Assembly: GCA_016125085.1 (NCBI GenBank)
Contig: WGMM01000015.1
Location: 1 to 64,000, forward strand
DNA length: 64,000 nt
Direction of reading: 5' to 3'
DNA from: a bacterium
Lineage (GTDB): Bacteria > Planctomycetota > Planctomycetia > Isosphaerales > Isosphaeraceae
In this document: positions 38,904-47,902 of the stretch, piece after piece
Layout: every line of letters starts with the position of its first letter
Position numbering within the stretch: the first letter of the stretch is position 1
Notes under the pieces: generated by a model
Told to the model about the DNA's origin: nothing
The model's input: only the letters and a program-made list of their open reading frames with translations
Databases searched by the model: none
Position numbers and translations under genes: made by a program

Positions 38904-40727
38904 TCAGAAAGGAATCACCGAACCGACGAGGATCACGGAGACGATCATGACGATGGCCGTGAAAGGCATGCCGATTCGGACGAAATCACCGAAGCGATAG
39001 CCGCCGGGGGTGACGACCAGCGTATTGACCGGTGTGGAAACTGGCGTGGAAAAAGAGGCTGAGGCCGCCAGGGCGATGATCATGGCGTAGCGGCCAGGCG
39101 ATTCGTGGAAATGCTCGGCGATTGACATCGCCACGGGGCCCATCAGCACTGCCGTGGCGGTGTTCGAAACGAACAGACTCACGATCGCCGTCACCAGAAA
39201 CAGAGCGGTGAGAACGCCTGATGTCCCCAGGCCGCTGGTTGCCTGAATCAGTCCGTTCGAAAGCAGGTCTATGCCGCCCGTGCGTTCGAGGGCGAGCGAA
39301 AATGGCAGCATGCCGACGATCAGGACGATCGTTTTCCAGTCGATCGCCCGATAGGCACTTTCGAACGTAATGCAGCGGAACGAGCCCATAAGCAGGCAGC
39401 CGATGAGTGCGGCTTGAACGTTCGGCAAAAGCCCTGACACCATGGCCACGACGACGAAGCCCAGGCAGAAAAGGGCATGGGCCATTTTACCGCGAGCCGG
39501 AACGGCGTGGTCGTATTCGGCCGGTACGTTGAGCGGCACGAGGTCACTGCCGCCGCGGTCCTGAAGCAGGCGGATCGCTTTCCACGGGCCGATGAGCAGG
39601 AGCGTATCGCCGACTCGCAGCTTTTCGTTGCGAAGGGAGGATGTCAGCGGTCGAAGGCCGCGCCGAAGGCCGATCATGGACATACCGAAACGGGAACGGA
39701 AGCCGATGTCCGTCATGGTTTTGCCGACGAATTCCGAGTCGGCGGTCACGAACGCCTCGACCATGCCGATCTCCTGAGATCGGTCGGTGAAGTGGGCACC
39801 GGTCAGCGGCAGCGGTTCCAGGTCGAACCGTTCGATGACGGTCTTGATCTCCGGCTTTTCTCCGAAGAAGTCCACGAGCAGGATGTCGCCTTGTTCCAGC
39901 TTAGTTTCCTTGCGAGGCTGGATAAGTTTCGGGCCACGCTGGATCGCGACGAGACTGGCCCCGAGCGATTGACGCAAGTTCAGTGATTCGAGGGACTTGC
40001 CGGTGAGCGAAGAACCGAAGCCGACACGCAGCCGGTATTCTCGATCCACAAGTTGATAAAGATCGACCCATTGGGCCAGCGTCGCCCTGCGGGATTTTCT
40101 TGTATTATCGCCGGAAATGCCGTTCGGAAGCCATTTTCGGGCGAAATTCATGTAGAGGATCGCTACGATCAGAATCGGTACCCCGACCGGCGTAAAGCTG
40201 AAAAAGCCGAAGCCGGGGTGGCCGCGTTTGATGAGTTCCGCGTGGATCACGAGATTGGGGGCGGTGGCGACGAGCGTCATCATGCCGCTGATCAGGGCCG
40301 CCATGCTCAGCGGCATCATCAACTTGCCGGGCGAGTTGCCTGTTCTCTGGCAAACACGCAGCACGACGGGGACGAATATCGCCGTGACGGCCGTCGAACT
40401 CATCGTCGAACCGAGCAGGCAGACCGAAGCCATGAGCAGAGCGATCAGGCGCATCTGGCTGTGGCCGGCCGTGAGGGCGATCCAGTCGCCGATGGCGCTG
40501 GCGACACCAGTGCGGACGAGACCATCACCCAGGACGAACAGAACGGCGATCAGTACGACGTTCGGATCCGCGAATCCGGCCAGGGCTTCGTCGATCGAGA
40601 TGATGCCCGTGAGCGGAAGAACGCAGATGACGATCAGGGCCACGCCGTCCATACGCGGCCGGTCGATCATGAACATCACGATGGCCAAGGCCAGCAAGCC
40701 CAGCGTCATCGCCAGTTCCAGCGTCAT
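38904..40727 (-). CDS. DASS/SLC13-family permease with two RCK_C (TrkA_C) domains
   Basis: 607 residues. The first about 190 and last about 200 residues are membrane helices of the divalent anion:Na+ symporter family. Two cytosolic RCK_C domains sit in the middle, at about 215-300 (LRVGFGSSLTGKSLESLNLRQSLGASLVAIQRG) and 315-400 (EAFVTADSEFVGKTMTDIGFRSRFGMSMIGLRRG). The conserved DASS helix-hairpin text SNTATAVLMGPVAMSIAEHF and FSTPVSTPVNTLVVTPG supports a carboxylate or sulfate transporter. The RCK_C domains probably respond to a nucleotide or ion. GAAGGG precedes the ATG. A 10-bp hairpin at 40762-40790 separates it from the upstream muconate-cycloisomerase-like gene. Confidence 0.9.
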   Translation of the reverse strand: MTLELAMTLGLLALAIVMFMIDRPRMDGVALIVICVLPLTGIISIDEALAGFADPNVVLIAVLFVLGDGLVRTGVASAIGDWIALTAGHSQMRLIALLMASVCLLGSTMSSTAVTAIFVPVVLRVCQRTGNSPGKLMMPLSMAALISGMMTLVATAPNLVIHAELIKRGHPGFGFFSFTPVGVPILIVAILYMNFARKWLPNGISGDNTRKSRRATLAQWVDLYQLVDREYRLRVGFGSSLTGKSLESLNLRQSLGASLVAIQRGPKLIQPRKETKLEQGDILLVDFFGEKPEIKTVIERFDLEPLPLTGAHFTDRSQEIGMVEAFVTADSEFVGKTMTDIGFRSRFGMSMIGLRRGLRPLTSSLRNEKLRVGDTLLLIGPWKAIRLLQDRGGSDLVPLNVPAEYDHAVPARGKMAHALFCLGFVVVAMVSGLLPNVQAALIGCLLMGSFRCITFESAYRAIDWKTIVLIVGMLPFSLALERTGGIDLLSNGLIQATSGLGTSGVLTALFLVTAIVSLFVSNTATAVLMGPVAMSIAEHFHESPGRYAMIIALAASASFSTPVSTPVNTLVVTPGGYRFGDFVRIGMPFTAIVMIVSVILVGSVIPF

Positions 40728-40761
40728 GATGAATCCCTTCGATCAATGACAGGCACGGAAT

Positions 40762-40790
40762 CGGGAGTTCGTCCGCTCGACGGACTCCCG
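40762..40790 (-). terminator. Bulged hairpin downstream of the enolase-superfamily gene
   Basis: CGGGAG...TCCG pairs with CGGACTCCCG over about 10 bp with a 4-base bulge and a CTCGA loop. There is no U-tract, so it is a weak terminator or an intercistronic structure. Confidence 0.35.
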
Positions 40791-40861
40791 AGCCCCCACG
40801 CATCACTCGAGAAAAAGCGTTTGCGGCAAGCTGATGGTTATGGATTCCGAACCGGATTCGA

Positions 40862-41980
40862 TCACTTGTCCGACCGGAACCGTGCCAGCAGTTTTTCGTC
40901 GAGTTCCACGCCCAGGCCGGGCTTGTCCGGCACCATGGCCAGGTCGGGGCCGAGATGCAGCGGTTCGACCAGAAGGTCGGTTTCATGATAATGAGGGCCG
41001 AGGATGTCGGCCGGATACGAAAAGCTGTCGATACCGGGCGTGGAACAAGCCAGATGCAACATGGCGGCCGAGGCGATGCCGAGTTCGAGATTCGAACCGA
41101 CATGGCATGCCAGCCCCGCGGCAGCGGCCGTGTGAACGATCTCCTGGCTGGCCGCGATGCCGCCGTTTTTGCCTGGGTAGACGCTGACGATATCCACCGC
41201 TTTGGCGGCTGTGACGACATGAGCATCCGTAAGCGTGAACACACTTTCGTCGGCCATGATCGGGGCCGGCGAAACGGCACGGACGTCGGCCATGGCGGCG
41301 ACGTCGCCCGGGCGAATCGGCTGTTCGATGAGCGTCAGGTCGAATTCGGCCAGCAGCGGCAAGGCCTTGCGGGCCACGGCGGCCGACCAGCCGCAATTGG
41401 CGTCGACGGTCATCTTGATGCTCGGCCCGGCCACTTCACGCACGGCCCGCACACGCGCCAGATCACCTTCGAGATCGAGCCCGACCTTCACCTTCAGGCA
41501 CTTCACGCCCCATTCCAGGAAGCGTTCGGCCAGGCGAATGGCATCGGGTGGGTCGAACGCGCCGATCATCATCTTCATCGGCACGCCGTCGTGATACTTC
41601 CCGCCCAGCAGGCGATAAACCGGCACGCCCGCAGCCTTGCCGGAGATATCCCAGAGCGCCATTTCGATGGCGGCCTTGGTGAACGGATTGAGCTTCAGCA
41701 GCCTGTCCATCACCGCCCTGCACCGGCCGATGGCCAGCGGATCGGCCCCGATCAGTGCCGGGGCAAGGAGCCGGTCGATATGGGCGATCGTCGAGCCGGC
41801 CGTTTCGCCGGACCAGAGGGCCGAGACGGTCGCCTCACCCAGGCCGACGATGCCTTCGTCGGTGTAGACACGCACGATGACGTAATCGCTGGTGATGTGA
41901 TCGCCGTGAGCGGTGCGGGTCGTCAGACCCTGCTTGAGCGGAACGTTGACCGGGATCGATTCGATGCGTGTGATTTTCAT
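40862..41980 (-). CDS. Mandelate racemase/muconate lactonizing enzyme-family protein
   Basis: 372 residues of the muconate-lactonizing subgroup of the enolase superfamily. N-terminal capping domain (MKITRIESIPVNVPLKQGLT), barrel with CLKVKVGLD (acid/base Lys pair), MTVDANCGW, LIEQPI and MADESVF (three acidic metal ligands) and the later SVYPGKNGG with a Lys. The substrate could be a cis,cis-muconate-like dicarboxylate, a dipeptide or an acid sugar; none can be fixed from the sequence. It differs from the N-succinylamino acid racemase at 9576-10700 in its C-terminal specificity loop, so the two are not recent duplicates. It is co-directional with, and upstream of, the DASS permease, so the permease might import its substrate. 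Confidence 0.88.
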   Translation of the reverse strand: MKITRIESIPVNVPLKQGLTTRTAHGDHITSDYVIVRVYTDEGIVGLGEATVSALWSGETAGSTIAHIDRLLAPALIGADPLAIGRCRAVMDRLLKLNPFTKAAIEMALWDISGKAAGVPVYRLLGGKYHDGVPMKMMIGAFDPPDAIRLAERFLEWGVKCLKVKVGLDLEGDLARVRAVREVAGPSIKMTVDANCGWSAAVARKALPLLAEFDLTLIEQPIRPGDVAAMADVRAVSPAPIMADESVFTLTDAHVVTAAKAVDIVSVYPGKNGGIAASQEIVHTAAAAGLACHVGSNLELGIASAAMLHLACSTPGIDSFSYPADILGPHYHETDLLVEPLHLGPDLAMVPDKPGLGVELDEKLLARFRSDK

Positions 41981-42119
41981 GACGGCTCTTGGCAGGTACG
42001 AGAGATTCGGTCAGGTGAGTTCAGTGTCGCGGCGGTCGCCCGGCTGGTGTCCGACATCATATTCCAGGCCATTCGGTGCCGCAAGTTCGCCGGGATTCGG
42101 TCGGAAAAATGACCCGCGA

Positions 42120-43526
42120 TCACTTCACATAGACCGGGCTGGCGTAAATCCAGCCCCTGTATTCGCCGTCGAGCTTCTGGAAGACCTCCACGCGGTAGAC
42201 TCCTGGCTCTTCGATCAAGAACGAAGCTTCGGCCGTGTTTTCCTGCCGGGCGGCTTCGGCACCGTCGCGAATGAGCCTGACCAATGAGGCCTGGGCTGGC
42301 AGGGCGACCTTCAGAACCGGCAGCTTCTTCGGGACGAAAGAGATTTCGTCGCCGAGCGTGCCGATCGCCTGGCCTGTTGCGTCCGTGACGGTCACGAAGA
42401 AGCCTTCCGGCGGGCAGATCCAGTCGTGCGAAACATACATACGGCCCTTGCGGATCGTGTCACGCAGCACGGTTTCGTCGACCTTGTCGCTTTGCACGAT
42501 CAGGTGCGTGCTGGCGTTCGCGAACGACCGGCGATAGGGGTCCAGATCGACTGTGGCGATCACTTCACCCGGCTTCCTGCCTGTGACTAAATCATTCAGG
42601 CCTTTCGCTTTGTCCAGCGGAATGCGGAACATGTCGTCGTCCTTGTCGACATTCGTGCCGACGAGCACGGCCTGACCATCTGCGGCCAGCTTCGCGGTCA
42701 GCACGTTGTTGTGGTGGCAGTCGTTGGCCGCCACACCGACGAGCCGGCGTGTCTTCAGGCCATCGTCCCACTTGGAAAGATAGACTTTCGGATAATCGCC
42801 CTGAAAGGCGAAGGTCGCGTCGGGCCAGTTTTCCAGCTTTTTCCGCATTTCGGCGATCGAATCGGCCGAGGTCATGGCCATGAGCATCGCCTTGTATCCG
42901 GCGATGTCGGCCCTGGCTTCGTAGTGGCGGTTGGTGATCTCCAGGCCGTCGAGCTTGTCCATCGGGTGATCGGTGCGTTCTTCGATGTGAGACAGGAAAG
43001 CCAGGCCACCGTCGGCGCGGATGACGTCGAGGAATTCGTCGCGAGGCAAGTCGAGCTTGTCCATGATGGACCGCACGGGATGGATCAGAAAGCCCTTGGC
43101 TTCGCTGCCGGGGATGAGCAGGACGCCGTCCTTCTCGCCGCGGCGTTCAGGGCTCACGAAGTCGCGCGGCGGCCGCAGGTGATCGCTCAGGAAAATGGCC
43201 CGGACGCCGGCTTTTTTCGCATCGGCGATCATCTCGGGCCGGGTGCCGCCGGTGTGCTCTGAGTCTTCGGCGTGGGCGTGGAAGATCGAGCGAACGTCCT
43301 GCCAGCCAGCGGGCAGCGGTCGATCCTTTCGTGTGGCCTGAATGGTGCGGGCATCGGCCGTGGCTTTTTCCAGGTGTTCCGGGCGAAACCGGTCGGCCGT
43401 TTTGAGGGCAGGAAGGCCAGCAGGTGGATCGATGGCCTGGACTTCGGCCGGATTCGCGAACAGGGCGACGATTCCCGCAGCGGCAAGCAGCCGAAGATGA
43501 ACGGGAATGGATTGCGGGCACGTCAT
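42120..43526 (-). CDS. Exported PHP-like/CehA-McbA-type metallohydrolase
   Basis: 468 residues with an N-terminal signal peptide (LRLLAAAGIVALFANPAEVQA). The PHP superfamily metal-binding text is visible: SIFHAHAEDSEHTGG (near residue 85), RAIFLSDHLRPP, IPGSEAKGFLIHP and LAFLSHIEERTDHP, and a later VAANDCHHNN. The His and Asp residues of these blocks would bind the two or three metal ions. The C-terminal 150 residues are beta-rich, resembling a domain of exported phosphoesterases (ADGQAVLVGTN... and VFQKLDGEYRGWIYASPVYV). Substrates of planctomycete members are not known. CAGGA precedes the ATG by 9 bases. Confidence 0.8.
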   Translation of the reverse strand: MTCPQSIPVHLRLLAAAGIVALFANPAEVQAIDPPAGLPALKTADRFRPEHLEKATADARTIQATRKDRPLPAGWQDVRSIFHAHAEDSEHTGGTRPEMIADAKKAGVRAIFLSDHLRPPRDFVSPERRGEKDGVLLIPGSEAKGFLIHPVRSIMDKLDLPRDEFLDVIRADGGLAFLSHIEERTDHPMDKLDGLEITNRHYEARADIAGYKAMLMAMTSADSIAEMRKKLENWPDATFAFQGDYPKVYLSKWDDGLKTRRLVGVAANDCHHNNVLTAKLAADGQAVLVGTNVDKDDDMFRIPLDKAKGLNDLVTGRKPGEVIATVDLDPYRRSFANASTHLIVQSDKVDETVLRDTIRKGRMYVSHDWICPPEGFFVTVTDATGQAIGTLGDEISFVPKKLPVLKVALPAQASLVRLIRDGAEAARQENTAEASFLIEEPGVYRVEVFQKLDGEYRGWIYASPVYVK

Positions 43527-43742
43527 TTTCGAGTTCCTGAGTACGCTACGGAAGCCGCGGTCGCGAAGCGCCGGGGAATGCCGTGAAAATCGCTGGCATG
43601 GCCGATGTCGATTCGTAATGATGTAACGATTCCCGGGCGAAAAATCTATCGATGGCCTGGAGCACCGTGCGAGGATGACCCATTCAGGCCTGTCGGCGAA
43701 ATGCGGTCAAAAAGTCGTCGAACTTGCCGAAGGACGTAGCGA

Positions 43743-45143
43743 ATGTCGAATTCAGGGAGACTGGCGATTGTTGCCCTGATCGCCGCAACCGTGATTCCGG
43801 GCCGGGCAGATGCCGCGGATCGGCCGAACGTCGTCTTCATCGTGGCCGACGACCTGGGCCGGGCCGATTGCGGATTCATGGGCGGAACGGCGATCAAAAC
43901 GCCGAATCTGGACAAGCTCGCCAGCCAGGGTGCGATTCTCGACGCCCATTATGTGCAGCCTGTTTGCAGCCCGACTCGTGCGGCGATCATGACCGGTCGT
44001 TATCCGATGCGGCATGGCCTTCAGGTGGGAGTCGTCCGCCCATGGGCACAGTACGGGCTTCCGCTGAACGAAGATACGCTGCCGGCGATGCTCAAGCGTG
44101 CCGGATACGTGACGGGCATCTTCGGCAAATGGCACCTTGGGCACTACCGCCCCGAGTATCTGCCGATGCAACGGGGCTTCGACCGGCAATACGGCCACTA
44201 CAACGGCGCGATCGACTATTTCGAACACACGCGTGACGGCGGCTTCGACTGGCACAGCGACGACAAGGTCAATCGCGACGAAGGCTATTCGACGGACCTG
44301 ATCGGCGCCCAGGCGGCGAAGTTCGTGACCGGGCACGCCGGCAAAAAGCCGTTTTTCTGCTATGTCCCGTTCAATGCCGTGCACACGCCACTGCAAGCTC
44401 CAGAGAAGTATCTGGACATGTACCCGAATCTTGTGGGCGGCCGCAGGACCTATGCAGCGATGCTCACGGCCATGGACGACGCCGTCGGGAAAATCGTGCA
44501 GGCCGTCGATGCCGCCGGAATCCGCGACAATACGCTTTTCGTGTTCACCAGCGATAACGGCGGGCCGAACCCGGGCAAGATCACGGATAACGGCAAGTAT
44601 CGTGCCGGTAAGGGAACCCTGTATGAAGGCGGCGTGCGGGTGGCGGCGTTCGTGACCTGGCAGGGCCGAATCACGCCTGGGGCGACCGTCTCCCAGCCGC
44701 TCCATGCCGTCGACTGGTACCCGACGCTCAAAAAGCTCGTTGGTGAGAAAACGGCACCCGCGAAGCCGCTGGACGGTGTCGATATCTGGCCTGCGATCAC
44801 TCGCGGGCAAAGTGTGGCCCGGTCGGCGATCCTTCTGAATACGACGCCGAATGTCGGGGCGATTCGCATGGGCGACTGGAAGCTGATCGTCCGCAAGGGA
44901 GTGGACGACCCGGACGATGGCGAGGCGGTTACGAAAAAAAGCGAAGAATCGGAAGCGGTCGTCGAACTGTATGACCTCAAAAACGACCCCTTCGAAACGA
45001 AGAACCTGGCCGAGACCGAACGGGGCCGGGTGGCTGCCATGAAGGCCCGGCTGGATGGTTTCGCATCTCAGGCTATACCACCGAAGACCCGACCCAGGGC
45101 AGCGAACTTCGTCGTGCCGAAAGTCTGGGGTGAGAAGGACTGA
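43743..45143 (+). CDS. FGly-type sulfatase (arylsulfatase family, exported)
   Basis: 466 residues with a Sec signal peptide (LAIVALIAATVIPGRADA). The formylglycine signature CSPTR carries the cysteine (Cys75, VCSPTRAAIMTGRYPMRHG) that anaerobic or FGE enzymes convert to the catalytic residue. Ca-binding Asp residues lie in VFIVADDLGRADCG and FVFTSDNGGPNPG; a catalytic HxxxK-like segment is GKWHLGHYRP. Family role is release of sulfate from algal or animal polysaccharides, typical of Planctomycetota. GAAGGA precedes the ATG. It runs into mgtA 23 bases later; no anaerobic maturase gene is visible here. Confidence 0.94.
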   Translation: MSNSGRLAIVALIAATVIPGRADAADRPNVVFIVADDLGRADCGFMGGTAIKTPNLDKLASQGAILDAHYVQPVCSPTRAAIMTGRYPMRHGLQVGVVRPWAQYGLPLNEDTLPAMLKRAGYVTGIFGKWHLGHYRPEYLPMQRGFDRQYGHYNGAIDYFEHTRDGGFDWHSDDKVNRDEGYSTDLIGAQAAKFVTGHAGKKPFFCYVPFNAVHTPLQAPEKYLDMYPNLVGGRRTYAAMLTAMDDAVGKIVQAVDAAGIRDNTLFVFTSDNGGPNPGKITDNGKYRAGKGTLYEGGVRVAAFVTWQGRITPGATVSQPLHAVDWYPTLKKLVGEKTAPAKPLDGVDIWPAITRGQSVARSAILLNTTPNVGAIRMGDWKLIVRKGVDDPDDGEAVTKKSEESEAVVELYDLKNDPFETKNLAETERGRVAAMKARLDGFASQAIPPKTRPRAANFVVPKVWGEKD

Positions 45144-45166
45144 ACCGGATTCGCCTGGTGCGGACC

Positions 45167-47683
45167 ATGAACGATTCGTTCGAGTGGAATCAGCCGCTGA
45201 AAAGTGTCCTGAGCGATCTGGGCACGGGTGTCGGTGGGCTGTCATCGGCGGAAGCGACGAGTCGCCTGGAGCGAATCGGCCCGAATTCGGCGACCGATTC
45301 CCGGCGGCCGCCCTTGTGGCTACAGTTCGTTCTGAGGTTTCGCAACCCGCTGATCCTGCTTCTGCTGGCGGCGAGCGGCCTTTCGGCGCTCACGGGCGAT
45401 CATGCGAGCTTCTTGATCGTGGTGGCAATTCTGGCGATAAGCGTGACGCTCGACTTCGTCCAGGAAGTTCGCGCGGAAAAGGCCGTGGATGCCCTGCGGC
45501 AATCGGTCGCACTCAGGACGGAAGTCATCCGCGACGGCAAGGAAATGGAAATCCTGGTTCGCGAAGTCGTTCCTGGCGATGTCATCCTGCTTTCTTCCGG
45601 CATGCTCGTGCCAGCCGATGGCAGATTGATCGATGCCCGTGATCTTTTCGTGAATCAGGCCTTGTTGACGGGCGAATCGTATCCAGCCGAGAAAGCCGCG
45701 GGCGATTTGCCTCGCCCGACCGAAGCGATCGACGAAGCGGTGAATTGCGTATTCATGGGCACTTCGATCATCAGCGGCAGTTGCCGGATGGTGGTCGTGG
45801 CGACCGGAGCCAGAACTCGACTCGGAAGTCTGTCAGGTCAGCTGGCGGGCAGTCACGAACCGACTTCGTTCGAAATCGGAATGGAACGGTTCGGTATGCT
45901 GCTGTTGCGGATCGCTGTGGTGATGGTCCTCTTCGTACTGCTGGTGAACCTGGCGCTGGAACGACCGATACTTGATTCTTTTCTGTTCGCTCTGGCTCTT
46001 GCCATCGGCCTGGCTCCTGAACTCCTGCCCATGATCGTGACGATCAGCCTGGCTCGGGGTGCAATACGGATGGCGCAGCGGAGGGCGATTTTAAAGCATT
46101 TGCCGGCCATGCATAACCTGGGTGCGATGGACGTGCTGTGCACGGACAAGACGGGCACTCTGACGGAAGCGAATATCAGGCTCGAAAAGACGCTGGATTG
46201 CGATTGGCATGAAAGCCGCGATGTCTTCACCCTCGCTTACGCCAACGCTACCTTCGAATCGGGCGTGAAATCGCCCCTCGATCTAGCGCTCCTGGAGCAT
46301 GAATCGCTGGACCTGAGCGGTTGGACCAAGATCGATGAAGTGCCATTCGATTTCGAACGCCGGCGCATTTCCGTGCTGGTCGCATCGCCGACCCGGCGTC
46401 TGCTGATCGTCAAAGGGGCCCCGGAAGACATTCTGAATTGTTCGACCCACTACGGTACGTCAGAAGTTTCCCATTCGCTCGATGCCGACAGGAGAGCCGA
46501 AGTCATCGAAAAATTCGAGGCACTGGGTGAAGAAGGGTTTCGTGTCCTCGGTATCGCCTTTCGGGATGCCTCTCCGGATCGATCGGACGCCCGGGTGAGC
46601 GACGAAACCGAACTGACGTTCACCGGTTTCGCCGTGTTTCTGGACCCGCCCCGAGCGGACGCAGCGCAAACGCTCAAGGCCCTGGCCAGCGACGGAATAC
46701 AGGTCAAAGTGCTCAGTGGCGACAATGAGCGTGTAACGAGACATGTGTGCGATTTACTGGGCTTCGACGTCGGTTCGATCATGACCGGAGAGGAACTTCA
46801 GCACATCAGCGACGAGTCTCTCGTTGCACGCATTGACGCGACGAACGCCTTTTGCCGGGTTACTCCGCAGCAGAAAAGCCGGATCATCGCTGCATTGCAC
46901 CGCCGGGGGCGTACCGTGGGCTTTCTCGGTGACGGAATCAACGACGCTCCGGCCTTGCACCAGGCCGATGTGGGTATCTCCGTAGAATCCGCTACGGATG
47001 TCGCCCGCGAAGCCGCAGACCTGATCCTTCTCGAAAAGGACATGTCGGTCATTCATGGCGGTGTGATCGAAGGCCGCCGTTCCGTGATCAATACCAACAA
47101 ATACATTCTGATGGGGTCGGCATCGACATTCGGCAATGCGTTCAGCATGGCGATGGCTTCACTGATGTTGCCGTTCCTGCCGTTACTTCCGATACAGGTG
47201 TTGCTCAATGACCTGATTTATGACCTTTCGCAGACGGTTCTGCCTTTTGACAATGTCGACGAAGACCTTCTGGCCAATCCGGTCCGATGGGATCTCGAAC
47301 GCGTCAAGCGGACGATGTGGATCCTCGGGCCCTCCAGTTCGATGTTCGATCTCGTCACGATGTTCGTGCTGCTCCACTTCCTCCATGCCGGAGAGGCTAC
47401 TTTCAGAACCGTCTGGTTCCTCGGTTCGCTCGTCACTCAGTTACTGATCGTGTTCGCACTGAGAACGCAAAAACCGATGTTCCGCTCTCGTCCCCATCCT
47501 TCATTGATTTATGTCGTGTGCGGTTTCGCCGTGTTCGCCTTCCTGTTGCCCTGGACATCGATGGGCCGCTGGTTCGGTTTCGTATCGCTGCCCATTGGCT
47601 ATTATCTCTTCCCTCTCCTGGCTTGTACGGGATATACCCTGTTCGTCGAATTTCTCAAACGAAGGTTCAAGTACTACCTCTGA
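45167..47683 (+). CDS. mgtA: Mg2+-translocating P-type ATPase
   Basis: 838 residues from the ATG at 45167 (a GTG nine bases upstream is the alternative). P3B-type ATPase: actuator LTGESYP, catalytic phosphorylation loop DKTGTLTEA (Asp327), ATP-binding KGAPEDIL, hinge GDGINDAPAL, ten membrane helices, and the MgtA-specific ASTFGNAFSMAMASLMLPFLPLLPIQVLLNDLIYD near the C-terminal helices. It imports Mg2+ with ATP. The stretch from 45144 to 45166 between the sulfatase stop and this start is short, so both may share a transcript even though their functions differ. I see no MgtL-type or other leader. Confidence 0.95.
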   Translation: MNDSFEWNQPLKSVLSDLGTGVGGLSSAEATSRLERIGPNSATDSRRPPLWLQFVLRFRNPLILLLLAASGLSALTGDHASFLIVVAILAISVTLDFVQEVRAEKAVDALRQSVALRTEVIRDGKEMEILVREVVPGDVILLSSGMLVPADGRLIDARDLFVNQALLTGESYPAEKAAGDLPRPTEAIDEAVNCVFMGTSIISGSCRMVVVATGARTRLGSLSGQLAGSHEPTSFEIGMERFGMLLLRIAVVMVLFVLLVNLALERPILDSFLFALALAIGLAPELLPMIVTISLARGAIRMAQRRAILKHLPAMHNLGAMDVLCTDKTGTLTEANIRLEKTLDCDWHESRDVFTLAYANATFESGVKSPLDLALLEHESLDLSGWTKIDEVPFDFERRRISVLVASPTRRLLIVKGAPEDILNCSTHYGTSEVSHSLDADRRAEVIEKFEALGEEGFRVLGIAFRDASPDRSDARVSDETELTFTGFAVFLDPPRADAAQTLKALASDGIQVKVLSGDNERVTRHVCDLLGFDVGSIMTGEELQHISDESLVARIDATNAFCRVTPQQKSRIIAALHRRGRTVGFLGDGINDAPALHQADVGISVESATDVAREAADLILLEKDMSVIHGGVIEGRRSVINTNKYILMGSASTFGNAFSMAMASLMLPFLPLLPIQVLLNDLIYDLSQTVLPFDNVDEDLLANPVRWDLERVKRTMWILGPSSSMFDLVTMFVLLHFLHAGEATFRTVWFLGSLVTQLLIVFALRTQKPMFRSRPHPSLIYVVCGFAVFAFLLPWTSMGRWFGFVSLPIGYYLFPLLACTGYTLFVEFLKRRFKYYL

Positions 47684-47902
47684 ATTCCTGATCGTTCCGC
47701 GCAAGAATCCCGAAAGCGACATTTCGTATTCGCTCATGATCATGATGTTGAGATCGACCGAACAGGACGTTAGGCTTTGTCATGCTGATAAGAACCGCTG
47801 AGTGACGTAAGCTCGCCCGGCGACTTCGCAACCATCCAATCGTCGATCGACAAACGAACGTCCTTCGCCAGCCTGGTGTCGGACTTGATCAGGGGCCGGA
47901 TC

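Noticed and set aside
43752..45245. 497-codon frame antisense to the sulfatase
   Set aside because: The sulfatase has its CSPTR motif and signal peptide; the antisense frame has neither.
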